NCBI RefSeq assembly: GCF_000478605.2
Contig: NZ_ASHX02000001.1
Coordinates: 3,759,895-3,823,894 of the forward strand
DNA length: 64,000 nucleotides
Reading direction: 5' to 3'
DNA from: Streptomyces thermolilacinus SPC6
Lineage (GTDB): Bacteria; Actinomycetota; Actinomycetes; Streptomycetales; Streptomycetaceae
Made by a program: the position numbers and the translations under genes. The notes below the pieces were generated by a model. It saw nothing but the letters and a program-made list of their open reading frames with translations. It was not told where the DNA came from and searched no databases. Of the stretch, positions 9,408 through 17,869 are shown in pieces (position 1 is the first letter of the stretch; every line of letters begins with the position of its first letter).

Positions 9408-11452
9408 GCGACATGATCACGGCGGACCTGGTCGATCTGGACCTGGCCGCGCAGACGAAGCAGGAAGCGGCCCGCTCGCTCGCCGCGCGCATGGTGGCCC
9501 TTGGCCGCGTCACCGACCTGGACGGCTTCCTCGCCGATGTCGCGGCGCGCGAGGCGCAGATGCCGACCGGCCTCGACGGCGGCATCGGCATCCCGCACTG
9601 CCGCAGCGCGCATGTCACGGAGCCGACCCTGGCGTTCGGCCGGGCGGCCCACGGCATCGACTTCGGCGCGGCGGACGGCCCGGCCGACCTGGTGTTCCTG
9701 ATCGCCGCCCCAGAAGGCGCCGACGACGCGCACCTGACGATCCTGTCGTCCCTGGCGCGCAGCCTGATGGACCCGGAGTTCACGGCCGCGCTGCGGGCCA
9801 CGGCCTCGGCGGCGGAGGCGGCGGCCCTGCTGCGCGGCGAGGAACCACCAGCGGAGGCGGGAGCGGCAGACCCGGACCAGGCGCCCGGTCGCGGCAAGGT
9901 GAGCGAGACAGCCCCGACGGAGACAGCCGGGACGGCTCCCGCCGACGAAACCCCCGCACAACCCTTCCGCATCGTCGCGGTCACCTCCTGCCCCACCGGC
10001 ATCGCCCACACCTACATGGCCGCGGAGGCGCTGGAGCAGGCGGGGCGCGACGCCGGCGTCGAGGTCAGCGTCGAGACGCAGGGCTCGGCCGGGTTCCTCC
10101 GGCTCGACCCGGCCCTCATCGCCGCCGCCGATGGCGTGATCCTCGCCCATGACATCGCCGTACGGGAGAAGGAACGGTTCGCGGGGAAGCCGACCGTGGA
10201 CGTCGGCGTGAAGGCGGGCGTCAACCGGGCGGCCGAGCTGATCGCGGAGGTACGGGAGAAGGCAGCGCGCGGCGAGACCACCGCACCGGCGGGCGCCGTC
10301 GCCGCCCCCGGCACCGCCGCGCCGGTGGACCGGGAGGGCGCCCCCGGCGAGGGCTACGGCGCCCGGCTCCGCGCCTGGCTGATGTCCGGCGTCAGCTACA
10401 TGGTCCCGTTCGTCGCCGCGGGCGGTCTGCTCATCGCCCTGGGCTTCGCGATCGGCGGCTGGGACATCGACAAGGCCCCGTCCGTCGCCGAGCACTTCGC
10501 GTGGGGCCGGGCGGACAGCTGGGCGGCGCTGATGTTCCAGACCGGCGGCCTGGCGTTCGGGTTCCTGGTCCCGGTCCTGGCGGGCTACATCGCGTACGGG
10601 ATGGCGGACCGGCCCGGCCTGGTGCCCGGCTTCGTGGGCGGCGCGGTGGCGTTGACCATCGATGCGGGCTTCCTCGGCGGTCTGGCGGCCGGTCTGCTGG
10701 CGGGCGCGGTGGTGCGGGGCGTCCAACGGCTCAGGGTGCCGTCCGTGCTGCGCGGCATCATGCCGGTCGTGGTCATCCCGCTCGTCGCGTCGGCGGTGGT
10801 CGGCTTCCTGATGTTCCTGGTGGTCGGCAAACCGATCGCCGCGCTGCAAGGGGCGCTCACCGACTGGCTGTCCGGGCTGGGCGGCGCCAACGCCGTGCTG
10901 CTCGGCGCGCTCCTGGGCCTGATGATGTGCTTCGACCTGGGCGGCCCGGTCAACAAGGTGGCGTACGCCTTCGCCGTGGGCGGCCTGACCACGCCGAACG
11001 AGGGTTCCTTGAAGGTCATGGCCGCCGTGATGGCCGCCGGTATGGTGCCGCCGCTGGCGATGGCGCTGGCCACGACCGTGCGGGGCCGCCTGTTCACCCG
11101 GGCCGAGCGCGAGAACGGCAAGGCGGCGTGGGTGCTGGGCGCGTCGTTCATCTCGGAGGGCGCGATCCCGTTCGCGGCGGCCGACCCGCTGCGGGTCATC
11201 CCGTCGGCGATGGCGGGCGGCGCGGTCACGGGGGCGCTGTCGATGGCGTTCGAGGCGACGCTGCGGGCCCCGCACGGCGGTGTCTTCGTGGTGCCGCTGA
11301 TCGGCAACCCGTTCCCGTACCTCGCGGCCGTCCTCGCCGGGACGGTCGTGAGCGCGGCCCTGGTCATCGCCCTCAAGTCCGCCCGCAAGCGCCCCCGGGC
11401 CGACGGTGAACCGGCCCCCTCCACGGAGCACGAGGCGCCCGCCCCCGCCTGA
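9395..11452 (+). CDS. fruA: PTS fructose transporter, fused EIIABC
   Basis: A 685-aa membrane permease that imports fructose with phosphorylation at C1. Domain order: EIIA (about 1-150, phosphorylated His68 in GIGIPHCRSAH), an acidic Thr/Pro/Ala linker, EIIB (about 190-285, phosphorylated Cys199 in VTSCPTGIAHTYMAAEAL), and the EIIC channel (about 315-660, eight or so membrane helices, SYMVPFVAAGGLLIALGFAIGG). The GTG at 9395 overlaps fruK; an ATG six codons later is an alternative. It completes the operon: regulator, kinase, transporter. Confidence 0.95.
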   Translation: MCPVSDMITADLVDLDLAAQTKQEAARSLAARMVALGRVTDLDGFLADVAAREAQMPTGLDGGIGIPHCRSAHVTEPTLAFGRAAHGIDFGAADGPADLVFLIAAPEGADDAHLTILSSLARSLMDPEFTAALRATASAAEAAALLRGEEPPAEAGAADPDQAPGRGKVSETAPTETAGTAPADETPAQPFRIVAVTSCPTGIAHTYMAAEALEQAGRDAGVEVSVETQGSAGFLRLDPALIAAADGVILAHDIAVREKERFAGKPTVDVGVKAGVNRAAELIAEVREKAARGETTAPAGAVAAPGTAAPVDREGAPGEGYGARLRAWLMSGVSYMVPFVAAGGLLIALGFAIGGWDIDKAPSVAEHFAWGRADSWAALMFQTGGLAFGFLVPVLAGYIAYGMADRPGLVPGFVGGAVALTIDAGFLGGLAAGLLAGAVVRGVQRLRVPSVLRGIMPVVVIPLVASAVVGFLMFLVVGKPIAALQGALTDWLSGLGGANAVLLGALLGLMMCFDLGGPVNKVAYAFAVGGLTTPNEGSLKVMAAVMAAGMVPPLAMALATTVRGRLFTRAERENGKAAWVLGASFISEGAIPFAAADPLRVIPSAMAGGAVTGALSMAFEATLRAPHGGVFVVPLIGNPFPYLAAVLAGTVVSAALVIALKSARKRPRADGEPAPSTEHEAPAPA

Positions 11453-11514
11453 CCCACTGCCCCGCCCGCCGCCCAAGCCCTTCCCCTGCGGGCCGCGGCC
11501 CTGCATACTCCCCT

Positions 11515-11530
11515 CATATTCATCAATATG
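11515..11530. promoter_or_regulatory. Palindrome upstream of the PadR gene
   Basis: CATATT, four bases, AATATG: a perfect 6-4-6 inverted repeat in an AT-rich island inside very GC-rich DNA, 53 bp before the PadR start. PadR repressors usually bind AT-rich palindromes in their own promoter, so this is the likely autoregulatory operator. Confidence 0.55.
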
Positions 11531-11582
11531 ACTAATCATGTCTATGGCTGGTCGTGTCCCATTCCGGGGGAGGGGAGAGCCG

Positions 11583-12242
11583 ATGGCTCTGCGGCATGCC
11601 GTGCTCGCGGCGCTGCTCGACGAGGAACTCAGCGGCTACCAGCTGGCCAAGGCGTTCGGCCTGGGCGTGGCGAACTTCTGGCACGCCCAGCCGCAGCAGC
11701 TGTACGCCGAGCTGGCCAGGCTGGAGAAGGACGGACTGGTCACGGGCCGCGAGGTGGTCCAGGAGAACCGGCCCAACAAGCGCCTGTTCAAGGTCACCGA
11801 CGCGGGCCTCGGAGAGCTGGAGGCGTTCGCGGCGGCCTCCGCCAAGCCGTCGTTCATCCGCGACGACCTGCTCGTCAAGGTCCATGCCGCCGACCACGTC
11901 GATACGGACACCCTGATCGCGCAGCTCACCGAACGCGCCGACTTCGCCCGCGCCAAGGCCGAACTGCTCGGCAAGCTGCTGCGCTCCCTGCGCGGGGAGG
12001 GGCGCGACGAGGACGAGTACCTGCGGCACGGCGAGCGGATCGGCCCGTACCTGACGTGTCTGCGCGGCCTCGCCTTCGAGGAGGGCAACCGGGACTGGTG
12101 CGAACGCACCGCCCAAGTACTCCGCGAGCGCCAGAAGCGGCAGGCGCAGCACGGGCAGCAGGAGCACCAGAAGCGTCCACAGCAGGAGCGTCAGCAGCAG
12201 CGCGGAGCGCGGGAGAGGCGGGACGTCCATGCCCGGCGTTGA
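11583..12242 (+). CDS. PadR family transcriptional regulator
   Basis: A 219-aa repressor. The PadR winged helix is at the N-terminus (ALRHAVLAALLDEELSGYQL, then FWHAQPQQLYAELARLEKDG with a wing through NRPNKRLFKVTDAG). The C-terminal half is a long helical dimerisation region. The tail (about 185-219) is Gln/Arg-rich (QQEHQKRPQQERQQQRGARE). I chose the ATG at 11583 after GGGAGGGGAGAG rather than the in-frame ATG at 11538. The stop overlaps the next gene by 14 bp, so the two are probably co-transcribed. Confidence 0.9.
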   Translation: MALRHAVLAALLDEELSGYQLAKAFGLGVANFWHAQPQQLYAELARLEKDGLVTGREVVQENRPNKRLFKVTDAGLGELEAFAAASAKPSFIRDDLLVKVHAADHVDTDTLIAQLTERADFARAKAELLGKLLRSLRGEGRDEDEYLRHGERIGPYLTCLRGLAFEEGNRDWCERTAQVLRERQKRQAQHGQQEHQKRPQQERQQQRGARERRDVHARR

Positions 12243-13134
12243 GTCCCGAGACGACAGCGGGCCCCGAGAGGACGAGCCCCCGCACGGCCGCCACCCCCAC
12301 CGGTACGCGCGGTACGTGGCGCTGGGCGACAGCCAGACCGAGGGCCTCGGGGACGGCGACGACCTGACCGGCCTGCGCGGCTGGGCGGACCGGTTCGCCG
12401 ACCACCTCGTACGGCACAGCCCCGGCCTGCGGTACGCGAACCTCGCCGTACGCGGCAGGCTCGCCCATCAGGTCCGCGCCGAGCAACTGGCGCCCGCCCT
12501 GGCCCTACGGCCCGACCTGGTCACCGTGGTGGCCGGGATGAACGACCTGCTGCGGCCCCGGTTCGACGCCGACGAGGTCGCCGGGCACCTGGAGGTCATG
12601 TTCGCGGCGCTCACGGCGGGCGGCGCCCGGGTCGCCACGCTGACGTTCCCGGACCTGACGCGGATCATCCCGGTCGCCCGCCCGCTAAGCGCCCGCGTCC
12701 CCGCCCTGAACGCGCGGATCAGGCAGGCCGCCTCCCGCCACGGCGTCACCGTCGTGGAGACGGTCCACCACCCGGTCGTCACCGACCCCCGCCTGTGGAC
12801 CCCGGACCGGCTGCACGCCTCGCCGCTCGGCCACCAGCGGATCGCCGACGCCATGGCGCACGCCCTGGGCCTGCCCGGCAGCGACGACGCCTGGACGCGC
12901 GCCCTCCCGCCACCGGACACCCAGGCCCCCGGTACCCGGCAGGCGGCCATCGCGGAACTCCGCTGGGCGGCGACCTACCTGGGCCCGTGGCTGGCCCGCA
13001 GACTCCGGCGCCGCTCCTCGGGCGACACCCGCACCGCCAAGCGCCCCCGGCTCACACCCGTGCACCCCCCGTCACGGCCCCCCACGGCCCAGCCGGACCG
13101 GGATACGCCACACCCCGCGAAGGAACCCACCTAG
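12229..13134 (+). CDS. SGNH/GDSL hydrolase
   Basis: A 301-aa esterase/lipase-like hydrolase. Block I with the nucleophile Ser is YVALGDSQTEGLGDG (about 27-41), block III with the oxyanion Asn is VAGMNDLLRPRFD, and block V with the catalytic Asp and His is TPDRLHASPLGHQRIADAMA. There is no signal peptide, so it acts in the cytoplasm. The last 60 residues are an Arg/Pro-rich tail. It overlaps the PadR gene by 14 bp. The substrate is unknown. Confidence 0.9.
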   Translation: MPGVESRDDSGPREDEPPHGRHPHRYARYVALGDSQTEGLGDGDDLTGLRGWADRFADHLVRHSPGLRYANLAVRGRLAHQVRAEQLAPALALRPDLVTVVAGMNDLLRPRFDADEVAGHLEVMFAALTAGGARVATLTFPDLTRIIPVARPLSARVPALNARIRQAASRHGVTVVETVHHPVVTDPRLWTPDRLHASPLGHQRIADAMAHALGLPGSDDAWTRALPPPDTQAPGTRQAAIAELRWAATYLGPWLARRLRRRSSGDTRTAKRPRLTPVHPPSRPPTAQPDRDTPHPAKEPT

Positions 13135-13258
13135 GCCCCCGAGGGCGTCCTCCCGCACCCCGTGCCGCCGCCCGCGCCCGTAGACGCCGAGCCGACCCGC
13201 CCGTACGGCCCGGGCCCGCACCGAGAGCCGCCCGGCCTCCGTGCGGGTCCGCGCGCGC

Positions 13259-14038
13259 TCACCGGGTCCGCGCCGCGCGTACCTCCATCGCCGCCCGGGC
13301 CGTGTGCTCGTCCTCGTACACCTCGCACATGTGCCGGCCGTCCGGCGTCGCCGTGTGCTCGACCTCCCACACGCTCATCTCCGTCCCGTCCATCAGCAGG
13401 AACGCGTGCTCGTACAGCGAGAAACCGGCGTCCCGGCCGCCCGCCACTCCGCACTGCCGTCCGAACACCTGCTGGATGTGGTGCGCGAACGCGCCGCGCA
13501 GCCGGGCGGCGACGGCCTCGCCCGGCCGGTCGGCGTTCTCCGCGCGGCGCAGCACCCGGCGCGCGTGGTCCGCCGAGTTCTCCAGCACGTACCGGCGCGG
13601 CGCCGGCGTGAACGGCCGCACGAGCAGCGCGCTCAGCAGCTCCAGATCCGCGTCCAGGTCGTCGTCCAGCGGATCGGCCCGCCCCACGGTGCAGGGCTGG
13701 CCGAACGTCGCCGACAGCCGCGCCGCGGCGAGCCGCACCTCCGCCTCGTCCGCGTACAGCTCGTGGTGGTCCCGGCCGTCCGGGCCCGTGTGGTGCACCA
13801 GCTCCCACAGCGTCAGCGACTCGCCGTCAGCCAGCAGGTACGTGTGCCGGTAGGTCGCCCGGTGCAGGGCCGGGCTGTGGTGCGACGAGTGCAGCGCACT
13901 CGCGTGAGCCAGCGCGGAACGCAGCCGCTCGACCAGGGCATCGGGCAGGTCGAAGGAGTTGAGCGCCCGCCCCAGGAGCCGCTCGACATGCAGCTCCGTG
14001 GTCTCGTACGGATCGTTCCGATCGATCGGATCGTTCAA
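13259..14038 (-). CDS. DUF6227 family protein with internal duplication
   Basis: A 259-aa soluble protein that I recognise as the Streptomyces family DUF6227; its function is unknown. Two halves are clearly homologous: YRHTYLLADGESLTLWELVH (about residues 63-82) with HHELYADEAEVRLAA, and YEHAFLLMDGTEMSVWEVEH (about 209-228) with MCEVYEDEHTARAA. The start is the ATG at 14038; the first codons sit in a GATCG-repeat stretch. It is convergent with the SGNH hydrolase gene. Confidence 0.8.
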   Translation of the reverse strand: MNDPIDRNDPYETTELHVERLLGRALNSFDLPDALVERLRSALAHASALHSSHHSPALHRATYRHTYLLADGESLTLWELVHHTGPDGRDHHELYADEAEVRLAAARLSATFGQPCTVGRADPLDDDLDADLELLSALLVRPFTPAPRRYVLENSADHARRVLRRAENADRPGEAVAARLRGAFAHHIQQVFGRQCGVAGGRDAGFSLYEHAFLLMDGTEMSVWEVEHTATPDGRHMCEVYEDEHTARAAMEVRAARTR

Positions 14039-14129
14039 GGTGGGTCTCCAGGCCGTCGCCGCGTGTTACTCGATGCTTGCTCAAGGTAGTGCCTCGGTAC
14101 GACAACGCGACCGGCTTCCGGAAAACGAA

Positions 14130-14158
14130 GGGCGCGCGAGGCTAGTTCCCGCGCGCCC
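14130..14158 (-). terminator. Terminator downstream of the P1 peptidase gene
   Basis: GGGCGCGCG (14130-14138) pairs perfectly with CGCGCGCCC (14150-14158) around an 11-nt loop. It lies 62 bp beyond the P1 peptidase stop and upstream of the DUF6227 gene, so it separates the two minus-strand units. Confidence 0.65.
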
Positions 14159-14219
14159 CCTGCCGGAGGGGTCAACGCCCCGCTCCATGCGCTTTGTTCA
14201 CGCCGTCCAGGCCGTTTGC

Positions 14220-15323
14220 TCAGCCGTCACCCGAGGGCGCGCCCGGCTCGGACGGTGTTCCGTACAGAGCCCGGTATGACGGGAAGTCGCCACCTGGGCC
14301 CTTCAGCGGCCGCGCGGCCAGCACGGCCCGTACGATCGAGCGCGCCACGACATCCGCGGCCGCCTCCAGCACGGCGTTCAGCGCGAGCGGTTCGCGCCCC
14401 CGCGTGAGCGGGCGCGCGCCGGTCGCCAGGGTGAAGACGGTGTCCCCGTCGTTCAGCAGGTGAGCGGGCCGAATGGCGCGCGCGATGCCGTCGTGCCCCG
14501 CCCCCGCGACCTTCTTGGCTTGAGCCCGCGTCAGGTCGGCGTCCGTTCCGACCACCACGAGCGTCGTGTTCATCAGCGGCGTACTGCTCCGCTCGCGCGC
14601 CTCCGCCAGTCGCAGGGCCGCCGCCGCGTGCACCTCGGGCGCCGGATACGCGGGCCGCCCCGGTGTGCCCTCCACCGCGAAGGCCGGGTCGCCGTACGCC
14701 CCGTGGAGGACGCCCGTCGATGGGTCGACCGGCGAGCCCACCGCGTTCACCACGACCAGCGCGGCCACCGTCACCCCCGAACCCTCCAGCACCGTCCCGG
14801 CCGTGCCGACCCCGCCGCGCAGCCCGCCCGCGACCGCCCCCGTACCGGCGCCCACGTTCCCGCACTCCACCGGGGCGCCCGGTTCCGACGCGGCGGCCGC
14901 CTCCACCGCGGCCCGGCCGGTCGCCGCACCGGGCCTCGCCCGCCAGTCGCCGCCCCGCCCCAGGTCGAAGAGGCACGCGGCCGGCACCACCGGCACGACC
15001 TGCCCGGCCGCCGGCCCGACCCGGACCCCGCGGCCCTGCTCCTCCAGCCGGGCCATCACGCCCCCGGCCGCGTCCAGCCCGTACGCGCTGCCGCCTGTGA
15101 GCACGAGGGCGTCGATCCGGTCCACCAGGTTGCTCGGGTCCAGCGCGTCCGTCTCCCGCGTCCCGGGACCGCCGCCCCGCACGTCCACCGCCGCAACGGC
15201 GCCGCCCTCGGGCGCGAGCACGACCGTCGTCCCGCTCAGCGCCCGCTCACCGGGCACCCGCGCGTGCCCCACCCGCAGCCCCGCCACATCCGTCAGCCCA
15301 CCCATCGATGCCCTGGAATCCAT
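14220..15323 (-). CDS. P1 family peptidase (DmpA-like)
   Basis: A 367-aa self-processing N-terminal nucleophile aminopeptidase of the DmpA/P1 family. The entry motif is GLTDVAGLRVGHA; the middle has TGGSAYGLDAAGGVMA. The cleavage and nucleophile site is in the LMNTTLVVVGTDADLT region (about 245-260). Family members hydrolyse N-terminal residues from small peptides or beta-peptides. There is no signal peptide. It is an isolated gene with a hairpin downstream. Confidence 0.9.
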   Translation of the reverse strand: MDSRASMGGLTDVAGLRVGHARVPGERALSGTTVVLAPEGGAVAAVDVRGGGPGTRETDALDPSNLVDRIDALVLTGGSAYGLDAAGGVMARLEEQGRGVRVGPAAGQVVPVVPAACLFDLGRGGDWRARPGAATGRAAVEAAAASEPGAPVECGNVGAGTGAVAGGLRGGVGTAGTVLEGSGVTVAALVVVNAVGSPVDPSTGVLHGAYGDPAFAVEGTPGRPAYPAPEVHAAAALRLAEARERSSTPLMNTTLVVVGTDADLTRAQAKKVAGAGHDGIARAIRPAHLLNDGDTVFTLATGARPLTRGREPLALNAVLEAAADVVARSIVRAVLAARPLKGPGGDFPSYRALYGTPSEPGAPSGDG

Positions 15324-15509
15324 CCCCCCTGCCTAGCACGCACCTCGGCCATCTGACCCGGCCTCTTCCGCACCGCGGCGCGCCGCCCGCCGCCCGCCGC
15401 CCGGCGGCGAGCCGGCGCCCCGGCCTGCCGCCCGCCGCCCGCCGCCGGTCCGGCCCGCCCAGGCCCGTCCGGGTCTCCCCTCGCAGCTCGCCGTCGGCCC
15501 GTGTGCCGC

Positions 15510-16751
15510 TCACCAGTGGTTCCGCTCGCCCCCCGTTCCCGCGCCGGCCGTGCGGGCCGTTCCCGCGCCGGCCGTGCGGGCCTGCATGCGTGCCGTCAGG
15601 GTCACGCCCGTGACCACCGCGGCCGCCGCCACGAGGCCGGCCGCGGGGACCGCCCAGTCGCCCGCGAAGGTGCAGAGCAGCACACCCAGTGAGGCCACGG
15701 GCAGGACGGCCTGCTGGGCGATGCCCACCTTGAAATACCGGGCGTGCAGCACCCAGACCAGCAGCAGGTACAGCGCCGACGGCAGGGTCACCGCGGCCGC
15801 CGCCGCGGTCGCCGAGATGTGGGCCTCTCCTGCCACGTGCTCCACGGCGACCTCCAGGCCCGCGCCGATCGCCGCCGCCGACGCGAAGATGAGGTAGTGC
15901 CCGTATCCCCAGACGAATCCCTCCTTGCTGGACCGCAGCCGGGCGTGGGCCGGGACGACGAAGTACACCCACCACGCGGCGAACACCAGCAGCAGCCCGC
16001 CCGTCGCGATGGGCAGCAGCTCGTCCAGCGCGTCGTTCTCCTCGACGCCCGCCTTCACCGCCACCGTCGCCGCCGCGATCGTCTCGCCCAGCACGATGAT
16101 CGTGAACAGTCCGTACCGCTCCGCGATGTGGTGCGGGTGCCAGTTCGTCCTGAGCCGGCGCTCCGCCCATACGGGTACCGCCATCTCCGCGAGCGCCATC
16201 ACCAGGAAAACCCACGGCCTGGCCCCCTCGGGCGTGAACAGCAGCGCGCTCCACCCGGCCTGGCAGGCCAGCACCCCGACCGCGTACCGCACCGCCGTCG
16301 TCCGTTCCGGGCCCGAAGCGTGCTGGGCGGCGCGCATCCACTGGGTGGCGAGCGCGATCCGCATCACCACGTACCCGAGCCACACCAGCAGGAAGTCGCG
16401 GTTCTCGAACGCGTCCGACACCCCGGCGGCGAGCACCAGGACCCCGGCGATCTGGAGGAGCGTCACCACCCGGTACAAGGCGTCGTCGTTGTCGTACGCC
16501 GACGCGAACCAGGTGAAGTTCATCCACGCCCACCAGATTGCGAAGAAGACCATCGCGTAGTTCAGGACGCCCTGGTCCGCGTGGCCCTCGGCGACGGCGT
16601 GCACCAGTCCGATGGCCGCCTGGGCCACCGCCACGACGAAGCACAGGTCGAAGAAGAGCTCCAGGGGTGTCGCGGCGCGGTGCTCCTGGTGGCGGTCGCG
16701 CGACACCAGCGGCCGCAGCGGCCGTGCGAGGGGTGCCGGGTCGTGTGTCAT
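15510..16751 (-). CDS. Low temperature requirement A (LtrA) family membrane protein
   Basis: A 413-aa integral membrane protein with roughly ten to twelve helices. The LtrA signatures are ATPLELFFDLCFVVAVAQAA near the N-terminus (about residues 28-47) and AERYGLFTIIVLGETIAAAT in the middle. The biochemical role of the family is unknown. The C-terminus ends in a duplicated ARTAGAGT segment encoded by a 24-bp tandem repeat. Confidence 0.88.
   Translation of the reverse strand: MTHDPAPLARPLRPLVSRDRHQEHRAATPLELFFDLCFVVAVAQAAIGLVHAVAEGHADQGVLNYAMVFFAIWWAWMNFTWFASAYDNDDALYRVVTLLQIAGVLVLAAGVSDAFENRDFLLVWLGYVVMRIALATQWMRAAQHASGPERTTAVRYAVGVLACQAGWSALLFTPEGARPWVFLVMALAEMAVPVWAERRLRTNWHPHHIAERYGLFTIIVLGETIAAATVAVKAGVEENDALDELLPIATGGLLLVFAAWWVYFVVPAHARLRSSKEGFVWGYGHYLIFASAAAIGAGLEVAVEHVAGEAHISATAAAAAVTLPSALYLLLVWVLHARYFKVGIAQQAVLPVASLGVLLCTFAGDWAVPAAGLVAAAAVVTGVTLTARMQARTAGAGTARTAGAGTGGERNHW
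15535..15582. repeat. 24-bp tandem duplication inside the LtrA gene
   Basis: Two identical, directly adjacent 24-bp units (15535-15558 and 15559-15582) encode a repeated eight-residue Ala/Arg/Thr/Gly segment at the C-terminus of the LtrA protein. It keeps frame and looks like a recent slippage duplication. Confidence 0.8.
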
Positions 16752-16846
16752 GCGTCACAGCACAACAGAGGCCGGGCGGCGGTGGCCGCTGTGACGCGCC
16801 AGTCGGCGCACGACGCGGCCCGGGCGGTGCGGCGTACGCTGAACGT

Positions 16847-17056
16847 ATGAGTACCGCCCCCACCCCCGGACCGCGCGCTTCGGGGAACCGGCCCGAGTCC
16901 GAGAAGAAGAAGCCCGCGCTGGTCTTCGACGATCCGCTGGACCAGCAGTCCGCGGACGATACGGACCGCGGGTGGGGTGAGCGGGCTCCGAGCGGCGGCG
17001 ACACGGCCGACGATTTGGCCCGCTTCCTGGACGAGAAGCCGCCGCACCACCTCTGA
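16847..17056 (+). CDS. Small hydrophilic protein, Streptomyces type
   Basis: A 69-aa polar protein, divergent from the LtrA gene. It is rich in Pro, Asp and Lys, with PESEKKKPALVFDDPLDQQS in the middle and DDLARFLDEKPPHH at the end. There is no membrane segment or Cys. Motif-like spacing and codon use argue that it is real. The function is unknown; it looks largely disordered. Its stop codon is the first base triplet of a 30-bp tandem repeat. Confidence 0.65.
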   Translation: MSTAPTPGPRASGNRPESEKKKPALVFDDPLDQQSADDTDRGWGERAPSGGDTADDLARFLDEKPPHHL

Positions 17057-17203
17057 GCCGCCGGGTTCCGGCCTTCCGCGCTCCGAGCCGTGGAGCGCCC
17101 AGCCTGCGGCCCCCGAGCCGTGGTGAGCCCAGCCTCCGGTTCGCGAGCAGTGGGGAGCCCACCCCCGGTTCCGCGAGCCGCCGAGGGCCGCGCCTTCCGG
17201 CTC
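17054..17203. repeat. Imperfect 30-bp tandem repeat, five units
   Basis: A (C/T)GAGCCG-type heptamer recurs exactly every 30 bp at 17054, 17084, 17114, 17144 and 17174. The rest of each unit is variably conserved (units 2-4 share GTGG(T/G)GAGCCCA(G/C)CC). The array fills the space between the small gene's stop and the mscL stop. Confidence 0.7.
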
Positions 17204-17266
17204 TCAGCCCCCGGCTGCCGGGCCTCGGGGTTCGGAGCCGCCCAGTGCCGCGCTTCCGGGCGTGCC

Positions 17267-17758
17267 TTACGGGATGCGGACGCCCGATCCCGCGGGCGTC
17301 TCGCCGCCCCGCTGCTGGACGAGCGCGTCGCGGATGTCCTTCAGCACGTCCAGTTCGGTGGTCTCCACGCTGTCCTGGCCGCCGTGCAGCGCCTTCTCCC
17401 GGGCCGCCTTGCGCGCCAGGTACTTGGCCATCGGCAGCACCATCAGGAAGTACACGACCGCGGCCGTGATCAGGAAGCTCAGCGTGGCGCTGAGGACCGA
17501 GCCCCACAGGATGGCCACACCACTGGTGACCTCGCCGTTCTGCACCACGCAGGGGCCCTTGAGGCAGGACTGGTAGCCGTCCAGGTTCTGCGTGCCGAAG
17601 GCGCCGACGAGCGGGCTGATGACACCCTTCACGATCGCGTTGACGATGTTGGTGAACGCGGCACCGATGACGACGGCCACCGCCAGATCCACCACGTTCC
17701 CCCGCATCAGGAACGCCTTGAAGCCTTCCAGCAGGCTCGTCTTGTTCTCCTGGCTCAC
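17267..17758 (-). CDS. mscL: Large-conductance mechanosensitive channel
   Basis: A 163-aa inner-membrane channel that opens under membrane tension and protects against osmotic shock. It begins with the amphipathic helix EGFKAFLMRGNVVDLAVAVV and TM1 (IGAAFTNIVNAIVKGVISPL). It has a periplasmic loop of about 40 residues with two Cys. TM2 is AVVYFLMVLPMAKYL, followed by a charged C-terminal helix. The length fits actinobacterial MscL (130-165 aa). Confidence 0.93.
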   Translation of the reverse strand: MSQENKTSLLEGFKAFLMRGNVVDLAVAVVIGAAFTNIVNAIVKGVISPLVGAFGTQNLDGYQSCLKGPCVVQNGEVTSGVAILWGSVLSATLSFLITAAVVYFLMVLPMAKYLARKAAREKALHGGQDSVETTELDVLKDIRDALVQQRGGETPAGSGVRIP

Positions 17759-17869
17759 CTAGGTGCCTTTCGTCGCGTGTGCAGTGGGCGCAGTCATTAC
17801 GCCGTGCGAGGTATGGGGCCGTCCAATCGGTACACACGGACCGGTGACGGCACTGCCCGTACGTGCGAG

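Noticed and set aside
8501..11539. 1012-codon minus-strand frame
   Set aside because: Antisense shadow of fruK and fruA; composition is Arg/Gly/His-rich with no domain.
16538..17056. 172-aa version of the small gene ending at 17056
   Set aside because: The extra N-terminal part is an Arg/Pro-rich shadow of the LtrA gene; the ATG at 16847 starts the plausible protein.
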